Source: Cynocephalus volans (lineage: Eukaryota; Chordata; Mammalia; Dermoptera; Cynocephalidae). From it: DNA of 64,000 bases. Positions 19,924-31,689 of the stretch are shown here, one piece after another. Below the pieces are notes generated by a model that was not told where the DNA came from, ran no database searches, and was given only the letters and a program-made list of their open reading frames with translations. The translations under genes were made by a program, and so were the position numbers. How positions within the stretch are numbered: the stretch's first letter is position 1; each line of letters opens with the position of its first letter. The stretch covers positions 159,875,869 through 159,939,868 of the forward strand of contig NC_084463.1 of assembly GCF_027409185.1 (NCBI RefSeq). Reading direction: 5' to 3'.

Positions 19924-20020
19924 TTTTTTTTTTTTCTAAAGATGACTGGGGAAGGGGATCTTAACCCTTGACTTGGTATTGTTAGCACCGCACTCCCCAA
20001 GTGAGCCACGGGCTGGCCCT
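19924..20020 (-). mobile_element. Monomeric CYN-like SINE, minus
   Basis: A poly-T tail, then gaaggggatcttaacccttg, acttggtattgttagcaccg, and an end at gtgagccacgggctggccct. It contains only one tRNA-like half. The flanking aattgaatgttt and aattaaatgttt look like a decayed target duplication. Confidence 0.85.
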
Positions 20021-20529
20021 AGAAATTAAATGTTTTAATACAATACCATTTAACAACAACATGGGAAAAAATGATACCTAGGGATAAATTCAACAAAAGA
20101 AAGGCAAGACCCACAACTGAAAACTATAAAATATTGCTGAGAGAAATTAAAGAAGATCTAAATAAATAGAGAGATATACAATGTTCATGAAGTGGATTAC
20201 TCAATATTACCAAGATGTCAATTTTCCACAAATTAATCTATGGATTCAATATAATCCCAATCAAAATGTCAGCAGATTTTTGTATATAAGTTGAAAAGTT
20301 CATTCTAAAACTTATATGAAAATTCAAAGGACCTAGATTAGCCAAAACATCTTCGAAAAAAAAAAAAAAGAACAAATTTGGAGAACTTTTGTTCAATATA
20401 TGAGAACTGAGAGTTCAGAATGAGAGCTATGCATATATGATTGATTGATTTTCAGCCAAGATGACAAATCAATGAAATGAGCAAAGGATAATCTTTTCAA
20501 CAAACAATGCTGGAACAATTGGATAGCCA

Positions 20530-20625
20530 TATACAAAAAAAGAAAGAAAAAGAAGAGTAAAGGAGAGAGAAAGGAAGGTAGAAGGAAAGAAGGAAGGAAG
20601 GAAACAAGGAAGGAAAGAGAAACTC
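20530..20625. repeat. Purine-rich GAAA/GGAA repeat
   Basis: A run of agaaagaaaaagaagagtaa and gaaggaaggaaggaaacaag within the old L1. It is a simple repeat expansion. Confidence 0.85.
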
Positions 20626-21463
20626 AACTCTAAATCACACCATATACAAAGATTAACTTTATCTGTATCAGAGACCTAAATATAAGAGCTAGAATTATAA
20701 AACTCCTAGAAGAAAACAGGAGAAAATCTTAGCAACCTTGGGTTTGGCAAAGATTTCTTAAATAGGACATAAAAATATGAACTATACAAGAAAATAATGA
20801 TATATTGGACTTCATAAAAAATAAAGACTTCTGCTTCCCAAAAGACAATGTTACAAAAATGAAAAGGCAAGCCACAACCTTGGAGAAAATATTTGAAAAG
20901 TCTATATCTGACAAAGAACGTCTATCTAGAAAACAGAAAAATCACAACTCGACAATAAAAAGACTATCTAGTTTTTAAAAAGAGCAAAAGGTTTGAACAG
21001 ATGCCTCTCCAAAGAAGATATATAAATCGCAAATAACACATGAAAAGATGATTGACATTGCTAGGAAAATGTAATTTTAAATTTAAAAACACAACAAAAT
21101 ACCACCACAAACGCACTAGCAGGGCAAAAATGGGAAAGACCAAATGTTGGCAAGAATGTGGAGCAACCGTGGGAATGTAAAATACAACAACCACTTTTGG
21201 GAAAGAGTGCAGTGGTTTCTTAAAGACTTAAACATACACCCACATATGACCCCGGCGTTCCACTCCTGAGTATTTACCAAAAGAAATGGGAGCTACACGA
21301 AGATTTGCACATGAGTGTTTATAGCAGCTTTTATTTGCAATTACCCAACAACCCAAATATCTATCAACCATGAATAGATAAATTTTGGTGCATCCTTATA
21401 ATGGAATACTTTTTATTTAAAATTTATGTATTTATATAAAATTCTACATATATAAAAGTCCAG

Positions 21464-21643
21464 GGAGAGCTCTGGGGCGCACTCGGGAGAGTGCAGTGCT
21501 TGGGAGCGCAGCGGCGCTCCCACCGCGGGTTTGGATCCTACATAGGGATGGCCGGTGCACTCACTGGCTGAGCGCGGTGCAGACGACACCAAGCCAAGGG
21601 TTGCGATCCCCTTACCGGTCACAAAAAGACAAAAAAAAAAAAA
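21464..21643 (+). mobile_element. tRNA-Ile-derived dimeric SINE (CYN-like)
   Basis: Flanked by aaaagtccag at 21454-21463 and 21644-21653. The body contains gggcgcactcgggagagtgc, caccgcgggtttggatccta, then the second half ending ccccttaccggtcacaaaaa and an A tail. It belongs to the same sequence variant as the copy at 9450. Confidence 0.93.
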
Positions 21644-23589
21644 AAAAGTCCAGAAAATGCAAACTAATCTATAGTGGCTAAAGCAGATCAGTGTCTGCCC
21701 AAGACTGGGGGAGGGGAAGAAGGGAGGGTGACCATGCAGCACAGGGACACTTTGGGGGGCGAGGGGGATGTTCATTCTGTTGATCATGAAGATGGTTTCA
21801 CAGGTGCACACATACATCAAAAACCCTTTAAATTGTACACTTAAGTGTGTGTGGTCAATTATATTCAAGAAAAGTTCTAAATTAAAACTTATAATCAAAT
21901 TTTAAAATTGTAATCAAACAAACTCTTGTGTACCGACTACCTAGCAGAAGAAATCGAGCCTTACAAGTCCTTGGCAGCCCCTGGATGGGCCTCCCCAATC
22001 TTATCCTCCACCCGAGGTAACCACTACCCTGAATTCTCTTGTTTTCCTCGTAAACGTGCCACCTACTTATATATCCCTCAGCAATACGCTGTGTGCTGAC
22101 ACCAGCATGGGATTCCATGGCCTTCTGCGACTTCCTTCTTTCAACCCAGTGTTACATGTCTGAGATGCATCCTCACGGAAGGCCGTGCTGTGCAGGCCAT
22201 GGAGCAGGTGCACAGGGCAGGTGCTGCCTCTGGCACTGAGGGGACAAAGAATGCAGGGCGCAGGGGCTGGTGGGGCTGGGAGAGGTCAGGGGAGGACGTG
22301 AGTCCTCTCCTGAGGCTCAGAGAGAGGGGCTGAGGTGGCAAAAGAGTGAAGAGAGAGCAGATGGGGAAATAGAGTCAGGCTGCCAGGCATGCAGGGGTCC
22401 ACTTGGGTCTGGCCATGAACTTACAGTGGCCCCTGTCAACTGGGCTGCACGTGTACTTTTTTCAGCCACGTTTGGCTGCTCAGGGGCAGGCATGGGGTTG
22501 TCGGAGAACGGGACGCCCTCAATGCAAGCAATGACTTTAGTAACAGTCCCCAACAAACCTGGCTAGGCCACCTATCCCAACATCGCTGATGACACCTACG
22601 AGATATTTACACACCTATTTGTTTACCCCCGATATGATGGGGTGAGGAGGATTCGTCATGTCACTGATCTTCTTTCCCAAAATCCATAGCCCCAGTCTAA
22701 TCATGAGAAGAATACTGGACAACGCAAACAGAGACTTTCTGCAAAATACCTGACCACTACTCTTCAAAACTGTCAAGGTCACGATAAGCCAGGAAAGATG
22801 GAGAAACTGCCACAGCCCAGAGGAGGAGACACAGTGAAGAAACGCATCGCGGTGCCCTGGGTTGGATCCTAGAAGGGGAAAAGATGAGTGGGAAAGTGAG
22901 TGACGCCTGACTACAGTCTCCTGTTCAGCTAACAGCAATGCTCCCCTGAGGGGGCACTGCAGGGCTCAGCCTGCCCGCTGGGAGACAATGGCCACTCAGG
23001 TCCAGCCAGTCATTGCCGTGGAGTTTGTGAGCCCAGGGTTTTTTTTAAAATCAGAGATACAGTTTCTATGTGAAATCTCCAAAATATTTACCATTGGCTC
23101 CATTGTTTAAAACACAGCCTTTAGGCCATACCAAGCGAGTCTGGAGCAGCCAAGCCACGCTTGTCTTCCACCCATGCCAGGCTGCCAGGCCACATGAGGA
23201 AACTCCGGCCAGAGCAGCCCAGCCTCCAGCCACTTCCTTTCTCGGGCCCCTCCAGCCAGGCTTCCAAGGTTTGGGGACATCTCTGCAGCAACAGGACCCT
23301 TCCCACACCATCTGTGACCCGATAGCCCCCTGCACTGCCTTCTTGACATCTTGACCTCAACATGGCCCACGCTGAGCTCTTGACCTTGTCCCCACACCCT
23401 AGGCTGCTCCGCCTCAGTCAATGGCACCGAGTTCTACTCAGCCGTTAAAGCTGGAAACCTAGGAGTTGTCCTTGAACACTTTCTCTCTCATGCCCACATC
23501 ACCAAGTCCCATTGCTTCCTGCCCCACTTTGGGTTCAATCCTAAGTCCTTACAAGACCTTTCACCCCACCCCACCCTACACCAGCCCCG

Positions 23590-23945
23590 GGCCCTGCATG
23601 ACCTGGCCTCACCCCACACCAGCTTCCCCCTCACTCACTCCCCAAATGGTGCTATGAACTTGGCAGGTCCTGGCTGCCACAGGGCCCTCGCACATGCTGT
23701 CCCCCTGCCGGACTGCTCTTCCCTCGACACTCAGCTCCTTCCCAGCCTCGGGTGTGAGCGCAGAGGCCGTCCTGACCACAGGCTGAGCGGTCCTCTTGAC
23801 TTCGCTCATTACCCTCACAGAATCTCTTACAAAGTCTGCTGTTGTCAGCCTGTGCACTTGTGGGCCTCTGCCCCCTGCAACTCCCCATACCATGAAGGCA
23901 GAAAAGCTTCTGCCTGACTCAGGTATCTTTTTAATAACTGTTTGT
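23590..23945 (+). mobile_element. L2-like fragment
   Basis: The stretch runs from ggcctcaccccacaccagct through ctcgcacatgctgtccccct to tttttaataactgtttgttg, the usual L2 3' end phrasing. Confidence 0.55.
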
Positions 23946-24006
23946 TGGATGGACAGACAGATGGATGGATGGATAGATGGACAGACAGATGGACAGAAGG
24001 ATGGGA
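23946..24006. repeat. Tetranucleotide repeat (GGAT/GACA)n
   Basis: ggatggacagacagatggat and related units, directly appended to an L2-like tail. Confidence 0.9.
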
Positions 24007-25164
24007 GAGAAGAAAATGAGGAGGCCAGAGAGCCCTGAGTTGTTCAGTTGCGTTTCCATTCCCTTTGCCTCCGTCTGCTAAAAGCTCCAGCTTCCTCGGG
24101 CCCAAGGAGTACACAGACTTGAGCTCCCTCTCTGGGGTTACAGTGTGGCCAAGAGCCTCCAGGGTCCCGCACCCACCCACAAGGAGCCCTGCCCCAGGCA
24201 CGGACATCTTAAGGCAAGAGACAGAAAAGACTTCTGTGGGTAGGGGTCCCGGGGACCTCAGGACATGTTTCCTGCCCAGGCCCTCCCTGTCCCATGGCCT
24301 CATGCGGAGGAGGCACCATGTTCTTTGAGTCCAGGAAGCTGTGTGGGCCCTCACCGGGCCCACCGGAGCCCTGTCCTGAGAAGCTTCTAGCCAAAATAAA
24401 GCAAGCACATCTGTCCCTCTCAGGGGGCAGAGCAGCAGGAATTGACATTTGGGGCTTTGGGCTGTGCTGTCCTCCTCGTGGAGGAAACAGATCCATAGCA
24501 AGAATGAAGCCCACAAAGAGAAACAGAAGCAAGGGACAGAGAGTGGATATGCTGAGCCACAGGGCCCCAAGCCCCGAGGGGGCCCCCGAGCTTGTGTGAA
24601 TTGGCGCTCTGTCAGTCACAATCCAAACAGCCTAGCCATGCGCTGGGTCCTGGGCCTGGTGGGGCGGGGGCGGGGCGCCCACGGGAGCCACTTACTCAGA
24701 TTCCCTCAGGAGTCAACCCACAGCAGGCCGTGCTGCCTCAGGTGCTGGTGGAGCCTGTGGGGCCGCCTGCCTGCCTGGGTCCCCGAGGAGCTGCCTAATG
24801 GAGAATTGCTGCTTTTCCAGCCAGTTAGTTATATGCAGCATCTATAGTCCTCACAGCGAAGAACGGAACTCTTCTCAGGGATAAAACTGTCTTGGCTTAG
24901 GAAGATCCCTCGGCTAAGCCACTGGGGGGAAGAAGAAGTGCTGAGGACACTTGATCTTGCAGGAGAAACTGCAGCAAAAGAGAGAAGAGAATGATCCTGT
25001 GTGAGCAGACCACTGGGTTGGGGAGAAAGCTGAGAAGAGAGTGGGTGGGCAGGACACTGCCTGGTGAGCCAGTGGCTGAGGGCGTCCAGCAGCAGGACTG
25101 CCCAATACCCTCCGGGGCTGCAGGGCAGTCTTGCCCTCTGCCCCCTGAAACCTGAGGACTCGGG

Positions 25165-25362
25165 TGGACGGTGCATGTGTGCGTGTACCCGTGTGTGTGC
25201 GTCATGTGTGTCTGCATGTGTACGTGTTTGCGTGCATTCTGTGTATCTGTGTACGTGTGTGCACACATGTGAGCATGTGTGTATTCATGCATGTATCTGT
25301 GTGCATATTGGGTGCATGCACATGTGTCTGTGTGTACACGTGTGTGTGTCTGTGTGGATAAA
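25165..25362. repeat. Imperfect GT-rich repeat
   Basis: About 200 bp of tgtgcgtgt, catgtgtgtctg and tgtgtacgtg units. It has Z-DNA-prone alternating purine-pyrimidine character. Confidence 0.85.
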
Positions 25363-25889
25363 GGCTGGGGACTTACATTTAGGTTTCGAGGATATAGATC
25401 CATCCAGGATAGAGACACAGGAAGAGTCACAAGCCCTGTGGCAGAGAGACCCCAGCAGGGATAGGAAGGAATCAGGACACAGAAGGCCCACCTTTACCTT
25501 CACCCCCAAAACCCTCCTGAGTTCTGCTCAATCAGCATGGATGGGGAGTGAGCCAATCGTGTTTAGTTCTCAAAGGTCCAGTTCTCCTGACATCTGCAAT
25601 ACAGGTGTTCTTTTTAGAAAAATATGAGGTCTCTGTTAAAACCACCAAGCATACACCAGCCATGTGTGACAAGATGAATCACATTTCAACCCAGATTTGC
25701 ACCAGCTTCACTGTGTGGCACACAGTTTGGGGCCTTGTCCTTCAAACAACATCTGTGCCTGCCTGATCTGACCTCTGACCCTACACCAACCCCAGCTCCC
25801 TATGAACCCTTCTCAAGCGAAGCCTCTGGGGGCTCTCACATGTTTCCCACAGGCCTCCTTGTCAGAAACTGTTGAGAATATTAGCAGCA

Positions 25890-26135
25890 ATATGTACAAA
25901 GCATTTGCCGCATGCCAGGGACTGTTCTAAGTGATTTATGTAAACTCATGTATCCTCACAAGAAACTTATGAGATCAGAACTATTATCTCCCTTGTTTCA
26001 CAGAGGAGGAAACTGAGGCACAGAGAGGTTAAGCAACTTTGCCAAGGCCGTGCGGCTTGGGTAGAGCATAAATTCAAATTCAGACAGCCTGATGCCAGAG
26101 CCTGTATGTATAACCACCGGACAACACTGCCTCTC
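25890..26135 (-). mobile_element. MIR SINE (near full length)
   Basis: gcatgccagggactgttcta, ctattatctcccttgtttca, gaggaaactgaggcacagag, aggttaagcaactttgccaa and a terminal accggacaacactgcctc, all in antisense MIR order. Confidence 0.9.
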
Positions 26136-27734
26136 ATTTAGGGAGAATTCATGGGTTTGTCAAAGCCCTGGCCAGCACTGGCTGCTCTGATCTCAGCCTG
26201 TGCAGCTTCTCCATCCACAGAAGCAGAAAAGAAATCTCCTGCTCACACAGTGTGTGCACACTGCCAGCCAAATCCTGCCCCAATGTTTCCGGTGAGATGA
26301 GAGGGATTTTGCCAAAATCCACATCACGCCTTCCCCCGCCCTACCCCCAGCTAGACTTGTTCTTGCATTCACTTAAAACCATTCCTCTTAACAACAGGCT
26401 GCAATTCACAAAGCCTAAAAGAGATAGCTCTCTCCCAGCCGACCAGGCGTTCCTAAGAATACAGCTAAACCAGCACGTAGCTTCCCCAACAAAGATGTTG
26501 GAATCCTCAAGGAAAGGCTGAGAACTGTGGGAGCCTGCAGCTGGGACGGACCCCGGGCAGAGAGGGTCCCTGTGGCACGGGCTCCAGGGAATGGCATGGG
26601 GTTGGGGGCAAGATTTGCACCTGGCCTTGTTAAAATGTTCCAGCTGGTCGCTGCCAGCTTCGGGCGAGACCCTCCACAGAACACGGAGTGGTGCAAAGTT
26701 CAACCTGTTTGAGCAGATCCCATTTTGACAAGCCTGGTTCTGACGGCTGGTTAACATCTCTCCGTTGAATTTTAACATGGAATATCTTTTTGACACAGCA
26801 AGGAGAGCGAAGTCCCTTTGGAGCAGGAAGACCAGACTTACAGGAGCCGCCAGGCACATGAAGGGAAGGCAAGCGAAGCCGCCCGCCCAGCTCTCTCCTT
26901 GACCTACTTAGAGCACATTTGTTCTTGGGCCAGCAGAACCCCCAGGGCAGGGGGCTTCTGGAAGCCGGGGAGAAAGGTCTGTGCAGGATGCAGGGCCTGT
27001 AGTCAGGGCCACAGCAGCTCACACAAAGGGGCCAATTAAAGCCATCAATATACTCATCCCAAGCCCTGGCTACCTGCCCCAGCTGGGACCAAACCAGCAG
27101 CCCCACGGCCACCCTCTGTGTCACCCTCTCCACCATGCAGCCTCCGCATGGGCGGTGGGGCACACAGGTGGCTGCCCATTGTGGCCCCCAGCGGCTGGCA
27201 GATTTCAGACCACAGGAAAATGCATTTTGATTCAAGCGATGCCTGTGAATGCTCTGGGATGATGCTGGGAACAGGAAGAAGGGTCCTGTTGGCTGAGGGC
27301 CGCTGGGCACCAGGCAGGGTGCCACAAACAGTGCAGCAGAGATGGACATGGCTGTTCTAAGGGTGACTCCAGAAGTTAGCTTGGGGGAAAGGTTGCTTTT
27401 TGTCTGAAAAAACCTCTTACTGGGCCTTTTGGCTACACAAGAACAAAGCTAGAATCTGTCCAGAGGGAGAGGAAGCCAAGCTGGCAGCTTGGGGAAGTAA
27501 AAGGATCTCTTCCCAGGCACCGAGGGCACCAGGACAGCACTTGATCTGGGAGCTCTAGGGAGCTGCTGGAGCTAGGGGAAGGGGGCCCTGGGGCTGGGGA
27601 GGAGAGGACCTGAGGGCCATCCTGAGAGGAAGGAGGCTGCGGGGTGCCGAGGTGGGGTGCCTGCCGTGCAGTGTCCAGCGCTCCCTGGCACCCCCCGTTG
27701 CTACCACAAGCATCCGGCCAAACTCAGCAGTTGG

Positions 27735-27955
27735 AAACACAGACATTAGAGCTGGACAGACATGGACTGGAGTCCCAGTTCTGCCACAGAGTAGCTGGGT
27801 GGCCTGGGTTCACCTCTCTGTGCCTCAGTTTCCACAGCTATAAAAATAGGTATAAGAATGGTGGTATATTTGATTACAAGGAGCATTGGAAGGATTAAAT
27901 GAGTTAGCACCGGGACACAGGGCATGCTCAGGAAAGTGTCGGTGGTCCGTGTGGG
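27735..27955 (+). mobile_element. MIR SINE
   Basis: Sense MIR: gagctggacagacatggact, cagttctgccacagagtagc, ctctgtgcctcagtttccac and aggattaaatgagttagcac in order. Confidence 0.88.
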
Positions 27956-28372
27956 CCGGGGCCTAGACCACGTGGTGGAAGCAGCAAAATGGGGGGAAGA
28001 GGGTTCCCGGCTGCCTTGGCCTCTCTGAAGCACTAGAGAGCCATCTAAGGCTCCGAGCAAGGGGTGGCGAGTGGACGCTGGCAGACCCCTTCAAAGGGAC
28101 CAACCCAGAGCCTCTTCCCCGGAGCACCATCCCCTCAAAGAATCCAGCCCACAGAGATGAGGGAAGGGAGGAGAGTGGAGGTTCTGGTCCTATGTTCGTT
28201 GTCTCCCATGATCCAGGGGACCACAGGGGCGCCAAGCCCTGGCAGGTGCTGAGCAAACCCAGCCGGCTTTGGCCGCCGCCTCCTCCGGCCGCCTGCCTGG
28301 ATTCAGACTGTGGACTTTGCTGAGTCACGAACAGTAAGCGCTCCTGCCTGCCCTTTCTCCTGCCTGGCCTGA

Positions 28373-28403
28373 GACCAGAGGCAGCTGCTGTCACCACAGG
28401 ACA
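28373..28403. repeat. 31-bp direct duplicate, copy 1
   Basis: The 31 bases starting gaccagaggcagctgctgtc are repeated without mismatch at 30901-30931, about 2.5 kb away. Confidence 0.85.
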
Positions 28404-29489
28404 TCGGGGGCTGGGAGGAATCACAAAAAACCCAGTGTGTGATCCAGCCAGAAAGACGAACACAGTGCGTCCCCAGGTCCAGAACAAAACATATTGACAA
28501 ACAGTTGCTCGTGCCCATTTGCAGAAACTATGCCATCTCGCCAGTAATAATACCTGATGGTCACCAAGGCTGGCTCTGGGCCGGGATGATGCACAGCCGT
28601 TCAACAGTATGGTCTCCCCTCAGGTGTCTTGCTCCAGTGGACTGGCCTCTCTGCTCCATGAACCTCCCTCCTCCCCAAATCTCATCCTCCACCCACCTCT
28701 CACCCCACTGCTCTCCGCCCCGGCCTCCCACTCTAGACCTGGACCATAACAGTCCTTCAACCCACTGGGCTCTAAAACCCAGTGCTCTTTCCTCTGCACT
28801 GTCTCTGCCTCCGCGTCCTCACGCCCCTGGAGACTCCAGGGAACGTCTTCCCGCCATCCCTTTCATGTGCGCACGACTCAGCTTCCCCCTCTCTCTCCAT
28901 CTTTGTCGCCTGGCCAGGCCCCCTGCGCCGTCAAACCCAACTCTGTCCATTCCATGCCTGCCCCTAGCAGTGGAGCATGGCTGGAGAAACACAGCCCGGG
29001 GATGACCGGTCTCACTCGCCAGATCTTATCACGGCCCTGGAGCGGGCATCGGCTCCAACCAGACCCACCTCCTGTCTGTCCCTCTCCCAGCTCTCCCCTG
29101 TGCTCACGCTTGGGACACCTCCCCACTCTCAGCTGCCAACCTTGATTCTGATTTCACCGGCCTTTCTTGTCCTCCCAACATGACGTCAACCAAAGGGGCT
29201 TCGTCTAGGTCCACATGCTCGCCCTCACCTCCTGCAGCCAGGAATGAACTCCTAGGGCCAAGCCCTCCACTATGCTCTGGGTCCTGTCCCCTCTCACAGT
29301 CTCAAGGACTCTGCTCCAACAAATATCCCCACGCCTGCTGACATCCTCAAGGTTTCCCTTTCTAACAGATGATTTCCGTCAGCAAACAAGCATGTCATAA
29401 TATATCCCCCTTGAAAACTCAGCATCAACAACACAATCGTGGGAGCCCCTGCAGCAGAGATGGCCAGCTGTCCACCAGCACCCACGCTC

Positions 29490-29915
29490 CCCTCTCCATA
29501 ATGCAGCACTGAGGCTGTGAAGTGGCCACCCCGCCAGGAGCTGCCATCCCACCCACCCTCTGCCATCCAGGTGGGGCCTTGTGACTAGTGGAGTGGGAAC
29601 AGAATCAGAGTGTGTCAATTCCTGGCTAAGGCAGCCAAAATGCAGGTGGAGTCCCCATCCTCTCTCCCCTCCATGGCTGGCTGTACATGGGCACAGTGAC
29701 CTAGATGGCCATGTAGAGTCACCAATGGGAAGGAAGAACCTGAGTTCCCAGACACTACTTGGAGGAAAGCTGTCCACCAACCAGCAAGTCCCCCTGGGAC
29801 TTCGTACGATCAAGAAATAAATATCTATTGTATTTGAGCTGTTATACACTCGGGGTTTGCTTGTTACGGCAGCCAGCGTTACTCTAACTAATTCAAACCA
29901 CGTCCCCATTTTCCT
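29490..29915 (+). mobile_element. Unclassified interspersed repeat, copy A
   Basis: The end reads gatcaagaaataaatatcta, then ttgcttgttacggcagccag, cgttactctaactaattca. That is a layout shared with copies at 55.06-55.40 and 56.68-57.09 kb. I do not know the family name with certainty. Confidence 0.6.
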
Positions 29916-30609
29916 GCATCTCCTCACAGGGAAACTCCTTAAATGAGATGTCTGTGTTCACTGGCTCCACTTCCTCGCCTCCAGTGAGGACCCCTGCCTG
30001 TCTGGATCTCACCCCATCACTCCACAGCAAACCCACAAGCCACAGTCTCAGAAGTCCGTGCTGCCAGATCCAGAGGCCAACCTTCATGTGCCTCCCCCGC
30101 TCAGAGCACTTGGCGTCACTGATTGGCTGCCAGATACTTCCCACTCTGGCTTCGGAACATCACGCTGTCCTGGTTTTTGTAGCGCACTGGTTTTGCCTTC
30201 ACAATCTCTTTGGCTGGATCCTCTTCCCGACCTACAAAAATCACAGACCAAGGGCTCAGTCTCAAACTGCATCTCTTTGCTAGGAAAAGTCATCCTTAGG
30301 TGAATCCACCCAGACCTGTGACTTGAATGCCTTCTGTGTCCTGATTATTCCTAACTTGCTCCATGATGCCACCACCAGATGGTTAAGAGGCCAGTCCCAT
30401 CACATCCAAAGCCAAAGGATTTCCTTTCCCCTTAAACTTGCTTCCTCCCAAGTGTGTACCATCTGGGTAAGAATCCCCACCCTCCACCCACCTGACCATA
30501 GATTTCTCCCTTTTCTCCATTTTCAGCACTGCATTTAATCCAAAGCCAATCAGTATACCCCAAGTCCAAGCATTTCTCTCCACCTGCCCTAATGTGCGAG
30601 ACGTGATGC

Positions 30610-31340
30610 TCGTCGTTGCACGGGTAGACCGTAACAGCCTCCTGGGGGACCCCCTCCTTCTACACTTGCTCCCTTTCCAGTCTGCTCCCCACACAGCAGC
30701 TGGGGGTCTTTTTAAAACATAAGGCAGACCATGTGGCTCCTCTCCTCCAAACCCCACAAGGATCTGCATATTCTGGCCCCATGACTGCTCTGTCCTCACT
30801 TCGCCCCACTCTCTCTCACCTTGGAAACGAGGCATCAACAACACAATCACATGAGCTCCTGTAGCAGAGATGGCCAGTGCAAGGTGCTCCTGCTGCCTGG
30901 GACCAGAGGCAGCTGCTGTCACCACAGGACAGCCCAACCACACTGGCCTCCTACTACCCCTTGAGCATACATGCACATGCCCACCCCAGGGCCTTGGCAT
31001 AGGCTCTTCCCTCTGCCTGGAATGTTCTTTCCTCACACAGCTATATGCCTTGTCCCTTCATCTATTCAGGTCTCTTCCAATGTCACCTCCACAGAGAGGT
31101 CTTCCCTAACTGTCCCACTTAAAGCAGCCCCCTTCACTTTCTACCACTTATGCTGCTACTTGCTGTTACATTCTATTCATTGAGTTTTTGGTCTGTTTCC
31201 CCGGCCCCACCAGCACATCTTGCCCCCGGCCTGAGACAAAGGCAGGGAATTACCTCCTTTCTTCACTGCTGCAACCCCAGTGCCTAGAGCAGTGGCTGAT
31301 GCGTCATCAGTGCTCCGTAGAATCTGCTCAATCACGAATC
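30610..31340 (+). mobile_element. L2-like LINE fragment
   Basis: L2-style phrases in order: gctgggggtctttttaaaac, ctcttccaatgtcacctcca, cagagaggtcttccctaact, then gcaaccccagtgcctagagc and an agcagtggctgatgc end. The composite duplicated segment (30832-30931) lies inside its limits. Confidence 0.65.
30832..30931. repeat. Composite duplicated segment
   Basis: Bases 30832-30877 match 29422-29467 at 40 of 46 positions (gcatcaacaacacaatc ... agcagagatggccag). Bases 30901-30931 match 28373-28403 exactly. Two dispersed sequences are thus joined here. Confidence 0.75.
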
Positions 31341-31344
31341 TCCA

Positions 31345-31620
31345 TATTAACCAGAAAAGTACATTTAATGTCTTCTCTAAGAGATAAAGGAAATTATTCC
31401 ATCCATGAAACAAGAAGTGGAAATTAGGAAACAAGAACAGGCAGTTATAGGAAGAACCAAATAATGATTTTGAAATGAAAATTATACATTCTGAAATTAA
31501 AATGATTTCAGAAATAAAAATCTCAATAGAAGGACTAGAAAGAAGAATGAATTCAACTAAAGAGCAAATTAGTGAGCTGGACACTGGAACTGAGTATCTC
31601 CTGCAAAGAGGATGTTGATT
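31345..31620 (+). mobile_element. L1/HAL1-like ORF1 fragment
   Basis: A-rich coding-like sequence gives a coiled-coil fragment (RRMNSTKEQISELDTGTEYL) similar in style to L1 ORF1. No intact frame. Confidence 0.6.
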
Positions 31621-31689
31621 TCGATGAATTTTAGAGTGTGCTCATATCATGTAATTTAAGTATTTGCTCATTAATTAATTGATTGACTG

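Larger units (their letters stand above)
17950..21895 (+). mobile_element. Old, heavily decayed L1 (L1M-type)
   Basis: The plus-strand L1 carries ORF2 traces, the clearest being a reverse transcriptase core with FADDIIIYIENPKESTK (19756-19830). The final part ends with the familiar taatggaatac and aaattgtacacttaagtg phrases. It is interrupted by four SINE insertions (18208-18553, 19924-20020, 21464-21643). No intact frame exceeds about 80 codons. Confidence 0.85.

Noticed and set aside
24430-24850. GC-rich frame with a gggcggggcggg-like stretch, considered as a promoter or exon
   Set aside because: There is no linked downstream exon, no similarity, and the GC-rich patch is very short.
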